Notes under the pieces: generated by a model
What the model saw: only the letters and a program-made list of their open reading frames with translations
What the model was told of the DNA's origin: nothing
Databases searched by the model: none
Source: Paenibacillus sp. SY21-1
GTDB taxonomy: Bacteria > Bacillota > Bacilli > Paenibacillales > Paenibacillaceae
Reading direction: 5' to 3'
DNA length: 64,000 bases
Assembly (NCBI RefSeq): GCF_005222705.1
Contig: NZ_STGF01000002.1
Coordinates: 62,001-126,000 of the forward strand
Shown here: in pieces, positions 17,514-26,107 of the stretch
Numbering within the stretch: position 1 is the first letter of the stretch
How the letters are laid out: the number at the start of each line of letters is the position of its first letter
Made by a program: the position numbers and the translations under genes

Positions 17514-18515
17514 TTAAATGGTAATCCGTGTCCGCTCTTCAGCGGATTTCAGGCAAGCATCAATAATTCGCATATTGGCAATGGCATCGTCCGGTCCGAA
17601 CGCAAGCGGCGATCCGCTTGTAATGGCGCGGGCGAGATGATCGGCTTGCAGCGCGTACTGGTTAACATGAGGAACGTCAACCTCTCTGCGCTCTCCTTTA
17701 GCCGTAACGAAGAAGTTGGCGCTTCCCGGCGTTCCGGTTACATAAGCGGACGGGACCTCAATGATGCCGTCGGTGCCTACTACCTCCAGCGGATTCCGGA
17801 ACGCCGCCCACATGCCGCAATCAAATGAAAGCGATACCGCGCCTTCAAATTCAAGCAGACCGGACGCCATCATGTCGACGCCGCCATGCTCCTCCGAGAA
17901 CAGCGCCTGCACCGTTACCGCCTCAGGCTCTTTGCCAAGCAAAAGCCTTGCCGCCGTAATCGGATAGCAGCCTACGTCATAGATGGAGCCTCCGCCCCAT
18001 TCCTTGCGAAATCTGACGTTGGCGCTGTTTGCCGCCGAATTGAACGTAAAGGCGCTGCGAATGGCGCGAATATCGCCGATTTCTCCAGCCGCAATGATGT
18101 CGCGAATTTTCTCGTATCGCGGATGATAGCGATACATAAACGCCTCGGCTAGCAGCACGCCCGATTTGGCACAGGCTTCAACCATTTCTGCCGCTTCTTT
18201 CTCGGTTAACGCTAGCGGCTTTTCGCATAAAATATGCTTGCCCGCCTCTGCGGCGCGAATCGTCCACTCCCGGTGCAAATGGTTAGGCAGCGGAATGTAA
18301 ATGACGTCGATGGAATCATCCTCGAGCAGCTCCTCATAGCTGCTGTAAGCGACCGGAATGTTAAGCTCCTCCGCCGTCCGTTTCGCCTTTTCCACATCGC
18401 GGCTTGCGATCGCCGCCGCCTCGTTCAGCTCCGATTCCTGCAGTCCAGGTACGACCGCTCTTTTGGCAATATTAGCGCAACCGAGAATGCCCCACTTCAG
18501 CTTTCTTGCAGACAT
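17514..18515 (-). CDS. Gfo/Idh/MocA-family oxidoreductase
   Basis: NAD(P)-dependent sugar or inositol dehydrogenase-like protein of about 333 residues. The N-terminal Rossmann fold begins KWGILGCANIAKRAV and contains the family motif EKPLAL (catalytic-type Lys). The C-terminal alpha/beta domain follows from about residue 125. A TTG lies just before the ATG at 18513-18515; I prefer the ATG, served by AGGAGAGG. It is divergent from the AraC gene at 18634, its probable regulator, and heads the operon with the aldo/keto reductase. Confidence 0.9.
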   Translation of the reverse strand: MSARKLKWGILGCANIAKRAVVPGLQESELNEAAAIASRDVEKAKRTAEELNIPVAYSSYEELLEDDSIDVIYIPLPNHLHREWTIRAAEAGKHILCEKPLALTEKEAAEMVEACAKSGVLLAEAFMYRYHPRYEKIRDIIAAGEIGDIRAIRSAFTFNSAANSANVRFRKEWGGGSIYDVGCYPITAARLLLGKEPEAVTVQALFSEEHGGVDMMASGLLEFEGAVSLSFDCGMWAAFRNPLEVVGTDGIIEVPSAYVTGTPGSANFFVTAKGERREVDVPHVNQYALQADHLARAITSGSPLAFGPDDAIANMRIIDACLKSAEERTRITI

Positions 18516-18633
18516 CAAATCAACACCTCTCCTAGAACATAAGATTATATTGCGATTATAATGCGATCAATTTAAAATTAAAATAATAATATTTTGTCCT
18601 TCATTGAAACAATATTGTCATCGAGGTGATTGC

Positions 18634-19470
18634 ATGCAGAGACAGAGCCATTTGCTTACCTTGCCCGATAATCCATTTTTCTGTTTTCCCGAATCGGTAG
18701 GAAATTATTGGAACCACCCGCAGCACTATACCTTTCGGGAAGCGGGGTCGCTTAATAATTTCAACATCCATTATGTTGAATCTGGAAAAGGGTATGTGGA
18801 GTGGGATGGGGAAACGCACACGCTGGAAGCGGGCGAGGCCGTGCTTTACTTCCCGCTGCAAAGACAGCATTATTACAGCAGTAAGGATGAGCCTTGGAAT
18901 ATCCGTTGGGTGCATTTCTATGGGCACGGACTGCAGGAATACATGGTGGAACGGGGATTTCGGAGAAGTCAGCTGTGGGTGCTTCGCAATCGCAGCGCGT
19001 GGGAAAAAGCGCATGAAGAGCTGTTGCTGGAAGCGGAGCAGCATCGAATGCTTCATCCCAGCAAGCTGTCATCGCTCACCTATGCGATATTGGCGGCGTT
19101 CGTCGAGCAAGCGATGCCGCTGGCCGGCAATAAATCGGCAGCCTCCTCCCGAAGAATTATCGAGTTGCTGCCGCTTATGCAGCAAGAGGCTTCACAGCCG
19201 TTCATTCTGGAGCACTGGGCTGACCTGGCTGGCGTAAGCCCGCATTATTTCTGCAAGCTGTTCCGCAGCGAAATGGAGATGACGCCGGTGGAATTTGTGA
19301 CGCGCTGCCGATTGCAGACAGCCAAGCAATGGCTGCTGGAGCGAAAGGACGCCAATATTGGACAAATTGCCATGGATGCGGGCTATCCCAGCGTCAGTTA
19401 TTTTAATAAAAAATTTATGAAGCATGAAGGGATGACGCCGACCTTGTATCGTCAATTGTATGGGGTCTGA
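18634..19470 (+). CDS. AraC-family transcriptional regulator
   Basis: Regulator of 278 residues with an N-terminal cupin domain (about 15-140; GKGYVEWDGETHTLEAGEAV) and a C-terminal AraC double helix-turn-helix (about 175-275; LEHWADLAGVSPHYFCKLF and IAMDAGYPSVSYFNKKF). The ATG at 18634 is preceded by GAGGTGAT at a good distance; an in-frame TTG at 18604 lacks such a site. It is divergent from the Gfo/Idh-AKR operon, with 118 AT-rich bases between that include the palindrome ACAATATTGT at 18609-18618. Confidence 0.9.
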   Translation: MQRQSHLLTLPDNPFFCFPESVGNYWNHPQHYTFREAGSLNNFNIHYVESGKGYVEWDGETHTLEAGEAVLYFPLQRQHYYSSKDEPWNIRWVHFYGHGLQEYMVERGFRRSQLWVLRNRSAWEKAHEELLLEAEQHRMLHPSKLSSLTYAILAAFVEQAMPLAGNKSAASSRRIIELLPLMQQEASQPFILEHWADLAGVSPHYFCKLFRSEMEMTPVEFVTRCRLQTAKQWLLERKDANIGQIAMDAGYPSVSYFNKKFMKHEGMTPTLYRQLYGV

Positions 19471-19489
19471 TCATCCGGCGAATGCGCGT

Positions 19490-19600
19490 TTATTCCGATT
19501 TAGTCGACTGCTTCAGTATAATGACAGCCATAGTGATAATGAGCACCAATAGAATAGCTCCCAGCACAATCCATACAGGGCTGGCAACGTTTATCATCAT
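19490..19600 (-). CDS. 36-residue single-span membrane protein
   Basis: A short reading frame, MMINVASPVWIVLGAILLVL and onward, with one strongly hydrophobic helix (about residues 8-28) and a charged end KQSTKSE. The ATG has AGGTGAT 6 bases upstream, as expected of a real gene, and it fills the gap between the AraC gene and the iron-siderophore region. I do not recognise the family. Short membrane proteins of this kind are usually missed by annotation. Confidence 0.55.
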   Translation of the reverse strand: MMINVASPVWIVLGAILLVLIITMAVIILKQSTKSE

Positions 19601-19781
19601 GTATATCACCTGCTTATTGCGTTATCTGCTGGACAATCTCATCGTTATTTTAGCGATTTGTGTCGAATTGCGAAGTCGACTCATTATACCATTGCATACT
19701 CAACCGATTCTGAACAGCGAAGCGCCATCAGGCCGCTCTCCCCCCGGCAGATGGCGGACTTTGCTTGTGATACGGACGAGC

Positions 19782-19840
19782 TTGTCCATTTTTGCACAAA
19801 ATAAAAAGGAACCTTTTGTTTTGTCCATTGAACCCTGTCC
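19782..19840 (+). promoter_or_regulatory. repeated TTGTCCATT boxes, candidate Btr-type activator site
   Basis: TTGTCCATT occurs at 19782-19790 and again at 19821-19829, with a partial third copy CTGTCC at 19835-19840. The first two start 39 bp apart. They lie just upstream of the Fur box and of the siderophore-binding lipoprotein. AraC activators of the Btr class bind direct repeats upstream of the uptake gene; which regulator binds here is inference. Confidence 0.4.
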
Positions 19841-19865
19841 CCATTTTCGTTAGCATAGGTTTGTC

Positions 19866-19884
19866 GATAATGATTATCATTATA
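19866..19884. promoter_or_regulatory. Fur box
   Basis: GATAATGATTATCATTATA matches 17 of 19 positions of the classical Fur box GATAATGATAATCATTATC and lies about 33 bases before the TTG start of the binding protein. Iron repression of the gene is expected. Confidence 0.85.
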
Positions 19885-19916
19885 CGAGATAAAACATACA
19901 TTGGGGGAAAACCAAA

Positions 19917-20924
19917 TTGAACACCACGAAACTACGTATTAGCGTTTTAACTTGCATGCTGACGCTTAGCATGACCCTGCTGGCAGCTTGCGGAAGCAGC
20001 AACAACGCAGGTGCCAATGTCCCTGAGCAGTCCGCAAACACCGGCAGCACGAATACCGCTACGAATACGGCTCAGGCGGAGGAAAACGCCACCCGCTCCT
20101 TCAAAGATTGGACGGGTCATGATGTGGAAGTGCCGACCACCCCGCAACGTGTCATCTACCACGGAGAAGTGACCGGCGATTTGCTGGCGCTTGGCGTTCA
20201 GCCAATCGGCCTTGATAAAAAAAGCGCAGTAGGCACCGTATACGAGTCCTCCGTCGCTTCGGCGGACGATGTCGGCTTCCCGTTCAACGTAGAAAAAGCG
20301 ATGACGCTGGAGCCTGATCTTATCATATTCTCCAATGCCGATGAAGCGCAGTACGAGCAAATCGCAAAGGTCGCGCCGACGGTTACGTTCGACTCCTTCG
20401 CTCCGCTGGAGGATCGTCTTACAACGCTTGGCGATCTGTTGAACAAACAGCAAGAAGCCTCCGACTGGATTGCCGAATACAAGAGCAAATCGTCCGACAT
20501 GTGGAAGAAGCTTAAGGATGACGGCGTAATCGGCGATGAGAGCGCGCTCGTCCTCACCATGTATCCGGGCAACCGAATGTTCGTAATGGCCAACGCCGGA
20601 TTGCCGCAGTTTCTTTATGAAGGCGGCGGCTTCCGCGCGCCGGACGGCGTGCAGAAGCTAATGGATGAGGAGCAGGGCTTTGCCCAAATATCGACCGAGT
20701 TGCTGCCTGACTACGCGGCGGATCGCATCTTTATTCTCAATCCCGTCGACGCCGAAGCCCAATCCGACACAGCCGAGCTGCTGAAAAGCGAGGTTTGGGG
20801 CAAGCTTCCCGCCGTTCAAGCCGGCCATGTCTACTATTTTGACATTGTAAAAGCCACCAGCGACGCTACCTCCCGCGCATGGCTGATTGACGAGCTGCCA
20901 AAAGCGCTTGCCGGCCAACAATAA
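19917..20924 (+). CDS. ferric-siderophore binding lipoprotein (FeuA/FecB class)
   Basis: Substrate-binding protein of an iron-siderophore ABC importer, 335 residues, cell-surface lipoprotein. The lipobox LLAACG places the lipidated Cys at about 25, followed by a Ser/Asn/Thr-rich spacer to about 60. The class III binding-protein fold begins FKDWTGHDVEVPTTPQRVI. Start TTG at 19917 with GGGGGAAAA upstream. It is preceded by a strong Fur box and followed by a regulator whose sensor domain is clearly a paralogue of this protein. No permease or ATPase gene is adjacent, so it must borrow them. Confidence 0.92.
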   Translation: MNTTKLRISVLTCMLTLSMTLLAACGSSNNAGANVPEQSANTGSTNTATNTAQAEENATRSFKDWTGHDVEVPTTPQRVIYHGEVTGDLLALGVQPIGLDKKSAVGTVYESSVASADDVGFPFNVEKAMTLEPDLIIFSNADEAQYEQIAKVAPTVTFDSFAPLEDRLTTLGDLLNKQQEASDWIAEYKSKSSDMWKKLKDDGVIGDESALVLTMYPGNRMFVMANAGLPQFLYEGGGFRAPDGVQKLMDEEQGFAQISTELLPDYAADRIFILNPVDAEAQSDTAELLKSEVWGKLPAVQAGHVYYFDIVKATSDATSRAWLIDELPKALAGQQ

Positions 20925-20942
20925 CGCACCTCCCCTCCACCC

Positions 20943-20984
20943 AACCTCTGCCAAGCAGCCAAACGCTGCCGCAGAGGTTTTTCT
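20943..20984 (+). terminator. terminator after siderophore-binding protein
   Basis: AACCTCTGC pairs with GCAGAGGTT across a 19-base loop and is followed by TTTTTC. It ends about 20 bases after the stop codon. Confidence 0.75.
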
Positions 20985-21030
20985 TGCGTCTGTTGACGGA
21001 GAGCGAGCGCTTCACTATACTGTTTATTAC

Positions 21031-21045
21031 TGATAACAATTCTCA
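21031..21045. promoter_or_regulatory. Fur-like half-site pair before the Btr-type regulator
   Basis: TGATAACAATTCTCA matches 12 of 14 defined positions of the Bacillus 7-1-7 Fur sequence TGATAATNATTATCA, about 20 bases before the ATG. It suggests the activator is also iron-regulated. Confidence 0.55.
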
Positions 21046-21065
21046 AACGCAAGCGAGGTAACGAC

Positions 21066-22706
21066 ATGACTATGCACCCGCCCCCACACGCTGAACCGCC
21101 GGTTGCCACCTTCTTGTATTATATGGACAGCTGCCTTACCCATATTTTGCAGGCCGAGGAGCTTGGAGAGCTTACATCAAGCGAATATACGCTGCTTATA
21201 TTCAGAAGCGGAACAAACCGGATCTACCTGAATGGGCGAAACAAGCTGGTTAATCCGCTCGCTGCGTTTCTGCTAAAGCCCGGCAGCTCTTGTCAATTCG
21301 AGAATATTGACGGACTTGCGGTGTCATACGACCTTATCCAATTCCGTGTATTTGAGCAGCCTTCCGCTCAGCCTCTACGTTATTCAGGGGAATTGTTCCC
21401 AGGCCGCGACGAGCTTCACGTAGCGCCGCTTTCCGACTGGTCAGTGGGCCTTGAAGCCTTGTCTGAGGCAACGAAGGATCATACTGCGATGGGAGCCTTC
21501 AATCGGCAGGTTCGCTTCCAGCAAGTGCTTGCTTATTTGCTGCAGCACAACAGTCAGGAGCAGCAAGGCGCTCAGTGGCTGCACGAAACGATTCGTTACA
21601 TGGAGCAGCATTTTCAAGAGCCGATTACCGTCAGAAAGCTGGCCGAATTGGTCCAGATCCCCCCATGGAAGTATACATCCATGTTTCGCGAATGGACGGG
21701 GCTTAAGCCGCTGGATTATTTGACCGATCTTCGTATAGCTCGCGCTAAAGAGCTGCTGAGCCATCCCGATTTCCCGCTCCGCGAGATCGCCAGATTGTCC
21801 GGCTTTGCAGACGAATATTATTTCAATCGCCGCTTTCGTGCGCTCACGGGCATGACTCCCCGACAATTTTCCAAATCCACCGAATTCCAGATTACATTGA
21901 CGGATTGGACCGGACATCAGGTACAGGCTCCGCGGCAGCCGAAGAATATCGTGTATTTGGGGGAATATGCGGAAGATCTGCAGGTTCTGGGAATAACGCC
22001 AAGCGGATGCAAAAATGTGGCGGGCAAAAGCAGCCGCAAGCTTGCTGCAGAGGCGGCCGCACTGGGACCGGATTTAATGATCTTGACCCATTCAAATGAA
22101 CGCCTATATAGTCAAATTTCCAAAATTGGACCTACGCTTACCCACAACACACACGACTCTGTCGAGAATCGCTTGATTGCGCTTGGCGAATGGCTGGACA
22201 AAAGCAAAGAAGCAAGCCGTTGGCTAAGCGATTATCAAGCTGCCGTGAAGGGCATGTGGCGGCAGCTTGGAAGCTTTATTCGTCAGGGAGAGACAACATC
22301 CGTAATCACGATAGATCGGGGCGACCGGTTGTTTGTCATGGGAGCAATCGGCCTGTCCGCTTTTTTGTTCCACCAGGAAGGCTTTCAGCCTGCGGGCAAG
22401 ACGAAGGAAATTGTCCAAACGGGCCGGCCGTATCGGGAAATCAAGGCTGCCTTGCTCCCGCTCTATACCGGGGACCGTATCTTTGCCATTCGGAGTGAGG
22501 AGCAAAAGTCTGCGGAAGGGTTGGATCGGCTAATGGAAAGCAGCCTTTGGCGCAGCTTGCCCGCCGCTGCGCAAGGCCGCGTTCATCTATTGGAGGAAAG
22601 CTGGAACTACGGCAGCGCGCTTGCCCAGCAGCGGCTTGTCCAGCAGCTGCCAGCGCTGCTGGCCGGCAGCAATCGACAGCCAGCAGCGCTGGCACGTCAG
22701 CTTTGA
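21066..22706 (+). CDS. btr: AraC activator fused to siderophore-binding domain (Btr/YbbB type)
   Basis: Cytoplasmic transcription activator of 546 residues. An N-terminal cupin-like region is followed by the AraC double helix-turn-helix (about 170-270; PITVRKLAELVQIPPWKYTS, IARLSGFADEYYFNRRF). From about residue 275 (TDWTGHQVQAPRQPKNIVYL) a class III binding-protein domain runs to the end. That domain aligns with the lipoprotein at 19917-20924 but lacks about 20-30 residues after the first strand region. In B. subtilis, Btr of this architecture binds a ferric-siderophore in the cytoplasm and activates feuABC. Here the target is probably the preceding gene. Confidence 0.9.
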   Translation: MTMHPPPHAEPPVATFLYYMDSCLTHILQAEELGELTSSEYTLLIFRSGTNRIYLNGRNKLVNPLAAFLLKPGSSCQFENIDGLAVSYDLIQFRVFEQPSAQPLRYSGELFPGRDELHVAPLSDWSVGLEALSEATKDHTAMGAFNRQVRFQQVLAYLLQHNSQEQQGAQWLHETIRYMEQHFQEPITVRKLAELVQIPPWKYTSMFREWTGLKPLDYLTDLRIARAKELLSHPDFPLREIARLSGFADEYYFNRRFRALTGMTPRQFSKSTEFQITLTDWTGHQVQAPRQPKNIVYLGEYAEDLQVLGITPSGCKNVAGKSSRKLAAEAAALGPDLMILTHSNERLYSQISKIGPTLTHNTHDSVENRLIALGEWLDKSKEASRWLSDYQAAVKGMWRQLGSFIRQGETTSVITIDRGDRLFVMGAIGLSAFLFHQEGFQPAGKTKEIVQTGRPYREIKAALLPLYTGDRIFAIRSEEQKSAEGLDRLMESSLWRSLPAAAQGRVHLLEESWNYGSALAQQRLVQQLPALLAGSNRQPAALARQL

Positions 22707-22785
22707 CCGCACTTTGTCTGTTCGTATGCCGCAACCTTTGCCCCTACCGCCATCAAGCGGCAGGGGCACATGGCTGCGACAGCCT

Positions 22786-22953
22786 TCAGGCAAAGCCCCG
22801 ATTACAGTTTTTAGCGTAATTTATGATGGATTCATATTGGGATTTTGCGATCCGCCGTTCCGACATCGGGAGCTTTGCATTTTTGACGATTTCAGCCAGC
22901 TTTTTAAGCTCCTCCATTTCTTGAGGGGTAACCTTTACCGTTATTTTCCCCAT
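22786..22953 (-). CDS. 55-residue hypothetical protein
   Basis: A small, charged, mostly helical reading frame beginning MGKITVKVTPQEMEELKKLA, with a strand-helix start and basic C-terminus. GAGGAGG lies about 9 bases before the ATG, which supports it. It overlaps no other gene and lies between the Btr-type regulator (convergent) and a small membrane protein. I do not recognise it. The start resembles that of small ribbon-helix-helix-like or antitoxin-like proteins, but this is weak. Confidence 0.5.
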   Translation of the reverse strand: MGKITVKVTPQEMEELKKLAEIVKNAKLPMSERRIAKSQYESIINYAKNCNRGFA

Positions 22954-23049
22954 GCTATCCGCCCTCCTCGCATGTCATTTCGGCCAGCAGCTGCCGACGG
23001 CTTTATCTCTATCGTCATTATACGCAACGCGCTTTTCCGAATCCTCTGC

Positions 23050-23529
23050 TTATTTGATCGGCGATTGCGGATTTTGTTCGTCCATTTCCTCGGGAAACAG
23101 GTCCGCCAGCTCGCGGTTTTGCTTGCTTTTCAAATAGGAGAGCCCCGCGTAGCCGGCAAGCAGCGAGCTGCTTATGACCGCGAAGTTGTCGCTGGTGTTC
23201 GCCATGGCAAGCGCCGTTTTGGCCAAAATGCCTGTGCCGATCGCGATAAGCAAATCGCCGAGAAAGCCCAGATCAAAAAAAATCTTGCTTTTGGCATTGC
23301 GCTGGTCCCGTAAGCCGACAACAAATATCGAAAAATAGTAAACGCGCTGGATCCCCTTCACGAGCCTGTTGCTTGACAGCGGCAATCCGTCTTCCTCATA
23401 TTCTATGACGAGTTTAGGCATTTCGACGATTCCGTTTTTGACAAAATGGCCAATCAAACCGCCAATAAAGCTCATCGATATCGGCAGCCCGAAAACGGAA
23501 ATAAACTGCTGGATATTCGTTATTACCAT
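23050..23529 (-). CDS. small integral membrane protein, unknown function
   Basis: Protein of about 159 residues with a hydrophobic N-terminal segment (FISVFGLPISMSFIGGLIGHFV, about 8-29) and a hydrophobic C-terminal pair (LGFLGDLLIAIGTGILAKTAL and AVISSSLLAGYAGLSYL, about 88-130), then an acidic tail. The ATG at 23527-23529 is preceded by GGGGGAGG; an upstream in-frame ATG at 23565 has no such site. The arrangement resembles DUF4257-like membrane proteins of Bacillales, a tentative comparison from memory. Confidence 0.7.
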   Translation of the reverse strand: MVITNIQQFISVFGLPISMSFIGGLIGHFVKNGIVEMPKLVIEYEEDGLPLSSNRLVKGIQRVYYFSIFVVGLRDQRNAKSKIFFDLGFLGDLLIAIGTGILAKTALAMANTSDNFAVISSSLLAGYAGLSYLKSKQNRELADLFPEEMDEQNPQSPIK

Positions 23530-23713
23530 CGCGCGACCTCCCCCGCGTCGTGTTCGCACGTGCATCCGTCATACCTATTTTCACTGTATGCGTATGAACA
23601 GCGGTTCACCACTGCCATTTTGCCAGGGCCGCCGAATGTTGACGGGTACTCGCGATAAAAACTATAATGACATAAACCTATTACACCCTATAACCGAACA
23701 GGAGGCACCGGGC

Positions 23714-24196
23714 ATGAGCGAACATAATGAAGATCATATTCAGCAGCTCATGGATGTATTCCATCAGTTCGCGCGCGCAGGCTGGCGGAAAAACACGGTG
23801 CTTGGCCTTAAAGCAAGCGAAGTCAGGCTGCTGGCCTGCTTGAAACGCAGATACGATGACGGACAGCTGCATATGACTGTTTCGGAGCTGAGCAAGAAGC
23901 TGCAAGTTACTTCGCCGACAGTCACGCAAATGGCCGGCAATTTGTTGAAGACCGGCTATATCAAACGCTCAACCGATCCGAATGACCGCCGAATAACGGC
24001 GATTACGCTAACGGATAAAGGTCATCACTTGGCCGAGCTTGCTATCAAGCGATACTTTCATCTGTTCAGTGGCATCGTTGACAAGCTTGGACAAGATAAA
24101 ACCGACCAGTTGACCTCCTTGCTGCTGGAAGTGTTCGAATATTTGGAAGCTGCATCGGACGCTGAGCCGGAAGGAACGAACAAATACGAAGCGTAA
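23714..24196 (+). CDS. MarR-family transcriptional regulator
   Basis: Winged helix-turn-helix repressor of 160 residues. The recognition helix region is VSELSKKLQVTSPTVTQMAG (about 60-80), and the wing contains DPNDRRITAITLTDKG, the family signature. The ATG at 23714 has AGGAGG 9 bases upstream; much longer in-frame extensions lack one. It converges with the drug exporter at 24272-25912, whose expression it may control. A possible operator was not identified. Confidence 0.92.
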   Translation: MSEHNEDHIQQLMDVFHQFARAGWRKNTVLGLKASEVRLLACLKRRYDDGQLHMTVSELSKKLQVTSPTVTQMAGNLLKTGYIKRSTDPNDRRITAITLTDKGHHLAELAIKRYFHLFSGIVDKLGQDKTDQLTSLLLEVFEYLEAASDAEPEGTNKYEA

Positions 24197-24255
24197 ATAA
24201 ACAAAAAAAGGATTCGCATGCGCCCGCAATCGGCGCCGCAAATCCTTTTCCCGCA

Positions 24256-24295
24256 AGCCTGCACTCCGTTTTTAACGGAGTGCGGGCTTTTTATT
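24256..24295 (+). terminator. terminator of marR, overlapping the exporter 3' end
   Basis: GCCTGCACTCCGTT pairs with AACGGAGTGCGGGC (one mismatch) and is followed by TTTTTATT. The second arm lies inside the last codons of the convergent exporter gene (stop at 24272-24274). A shorter outer pair, AAGGATT/AATCCTT at 24208-24247, precedes it. Confidence 0.8.
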
Positions 24296-25912
24296 AAGCC
24301 GTTCTCCTTCCTTGACGTCGGCAGAAGGCTCCGCTTTCGTCTCGTGGCTTGCTTGGTTCGATGTTCGTAGCGGAATCTCTTTAAGCAGGAGGACGAGCAG
24401 AAAAGCTACGATGAGCAAGGACATGCCGAATAAAAAGACGACGGTAAGCGAATCGCTCAGCACATGCCGAACCATATCGATCGTATGAGTGAACAATGGC
24501 TGCAATTGATCGGGCAATGAATCATGCAGCAGCTTTAGCTTAGGCTGGTCCAGCAGCATTTGCGGATTAAGAAAGCTGGCAAGCTGCTTCGCTTGCTCCG
24601 GCTCCAGCTGGCTTAAATCCGGCCCCTCTCCGGCCTTTACAGCCGCTTCCAGCTTATTAGACAGCGTCGCATTCATGATCGTGCCCATCACCGCAATGCC
24701 GATCGTGCCTCCAAGGTTGCGGAACAGCGTTGCCGTTGCGGTTGCCACTCCTAGCTGGGACGGCGATACGGCATTTTGAACCGTCAGCGTAAATACCGGC
24801 ATGGCGATCCCCAGCCCGATTCCGAATATAATCATGGCCAAAACGGCAACGACCACATTGCTCATAAACGCCATAAGCAGCATCCCTGCTACCATAAACG
24901 GCATGCCCGCCAAAGCAAACCTTTTGTATTTGCCCGATTTCGAGATCCAACGGCCGGACAACGTGCTAAGCACAATCATCGCAATCGACATCGGCATGTT
25001 GACAAAGCCCGAATAGGTGGGGGAAATACCTAGCACGCCTTGAACAAAAAACGGCAAATACATCATGGCTCCCATCATCCCGGCGTTCATTAGAAAACCT
25101 ACCGTGTTGGAGATGGTAACAATGCTGTTCTTAAACATGGATAGCGGCAATACGGGACTTGCAGCCTTTCGCTCGATGAGCAGCAGTATCATGAGAAATA
25201 CGGCTGCCGCGCCCATTAGCCCTATAATTTCTGGCGAGCCCCAATCATATTTCGTGCCTGCCCATGAAAATCCAAGGAGCAGCGCCACCAGCATAAGCGA
25301 CAGAAAGAGCGACCCCATATAATCGATTGATTCCGTCGTTTTTCGCGCTGTCTTAGGAAACATCACCCCAATCATTCCCAATGCTACTATGCCTAGAGGG
25401 AGGAAAATCCAAAAAATCCACTTCCACGCAATGTGATCAACCATAAAGCCGCCAAGCGTCGGACCGATCACGCTGGAAAATCCGAAAATCGCCATCATGA
25501 TTCCGGTCCATTTCGCCCGCTCCCGCGGCGCAAACAAATCTCCGACCGCCGTTACCGTCGCTGACATCAGAATGCCGCCTCCGACGCCTTGTATGCCGCG
25601 GTATATGATCATCTGATAAATCGTTGACGACGTCCCGCACAAAAAAGCGCCAATCATAAAGGTCACGATGCCGATAAGCAAAAAGGGCTTGCGCCCGTAT
25701 ATATCGGACAGCTTGCCGACCAGAACGGTCGCGATCGTCGATGTCAGCATGTAGATGGTCAGTACCCAGGTGTAATATTCAATCCCGCCCAAAATAGCGA
25801 TAATTCTAGGCATTGCGGTACTGACAATCGTCTGGTTAATCGCCGCAAAAAACATCGCAGCCATTAATGCCGACATAATGGTCAATTTCTTCTTGTGTGT
25901 CAATTGCTCCAT
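24272..25912 (-). CDS. DHA2-family multidrug exporter (EmrB/QacA type)
   Basis: Proton-driven drug efflux pump of the major facilitator superfamily, about 546 residues with roughly 14 membrane helices. Visible signatures are GKLSDIYGRKP (motif A, loop 2-3), the antiporter motif region GGFMVDHIAWKWIFWI, and WIFLPLG. A long extracytoplasmic or loop stretch (AAVKAGEGPDLSQLEPEQAK) comes before the final helix, and the tail is basic. The ATG at 25910-25912 has GGGAGTG upstream; a longer start at 25981 is less likely. It is convergent with a MarR repressor. Confidence 0.92.
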   Translation of the reverse strand: MEQLTHKKKLTIMSALMAAMFFAAINQTIVSTAMPRIIAILGGIEYYTWVLTIYMLTSTIATVLVGKLSDIYGRKPFLLIGIVTFMIGAFLCGTSSTIYQMIIYRGIQGVGGGILMSATVTAVGDLFAPRERAKWTGIMMAIFGFSSVIGPTLGGFMVDHIAWKWIFWIFLPLGIVALGMIGVMFPKTARKTTESIDYMGSLFLSLMLVALLLGFSWAGTKYDWGSPEIIGLMGAAAVFLMILLLIERKAASPVLPLSMFKNSIVTISNTVGFLMNAGMMGAMMYLPFFVQGVLGISPTYSGFVNMPMSIAMIVLSTLSGRWISKSGKYKRFALAGMPFMVAGMLLMAFMSNVVVAVLAMIIFGIGLGIAMPVFTLTVQNAVSPSQLGVATATATLFRNLGGTIGIAVMGTIMNATLSNKLEAAVKAGEGPDLSQLEPEQAKQLASFLNPQMLLDQPKLKLLHDSLPDQLQPLFTHTIDMVRHVLSDSLTVVFLFGMSLLIVAFLLVLLLKEIPLRTSNQASHETKAEPSADVKEGERLNKKPALR

Positions 25913-26065
25913 GACTGTGCACTCCCACTCGTTTTTTATAGGGTAACCAGGCAACCCCAATTTTAGCATGCTTATGCCCAAAAAATTAGTTAGGTTGCCT
26001 ACCTATCTATTAATGCTATCTTACAATAACTTTAGTACTAAAACAACTGCAGAAAATGACCCAAA

Positions 26066-26100
26066 ATAATAGGCCGCCTCCCAAGGAGACAGCCTATTTC
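26066..26100 (-). terminator. terminator after the Old Yellow Enzyme gene
   Basis: AATAGGC pairs with GCCTATT, with an inner CTCC/GGAG, followed on the minus strand by ATTATTTTG. It starts about 10 bases after the stop codon. Confidence 0.65.
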
Positions 26101-26107
26101 ATCTATA

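Noticed and set aside
19482..19853. 123-codon plus-strand frame with hydrophobic stretches
   Set aside because: It has no ribosome site, overlaps the 36-residue minus-strand gene with a good site, and runs into the TTGTCC repeats.
22738..22770. Hairpin of CCCCTACCGC with GCGGCAGGGG as a terminator
   Set aside because: No T run follows on either strand; at most a stabilising structure after the Btr-type gene.
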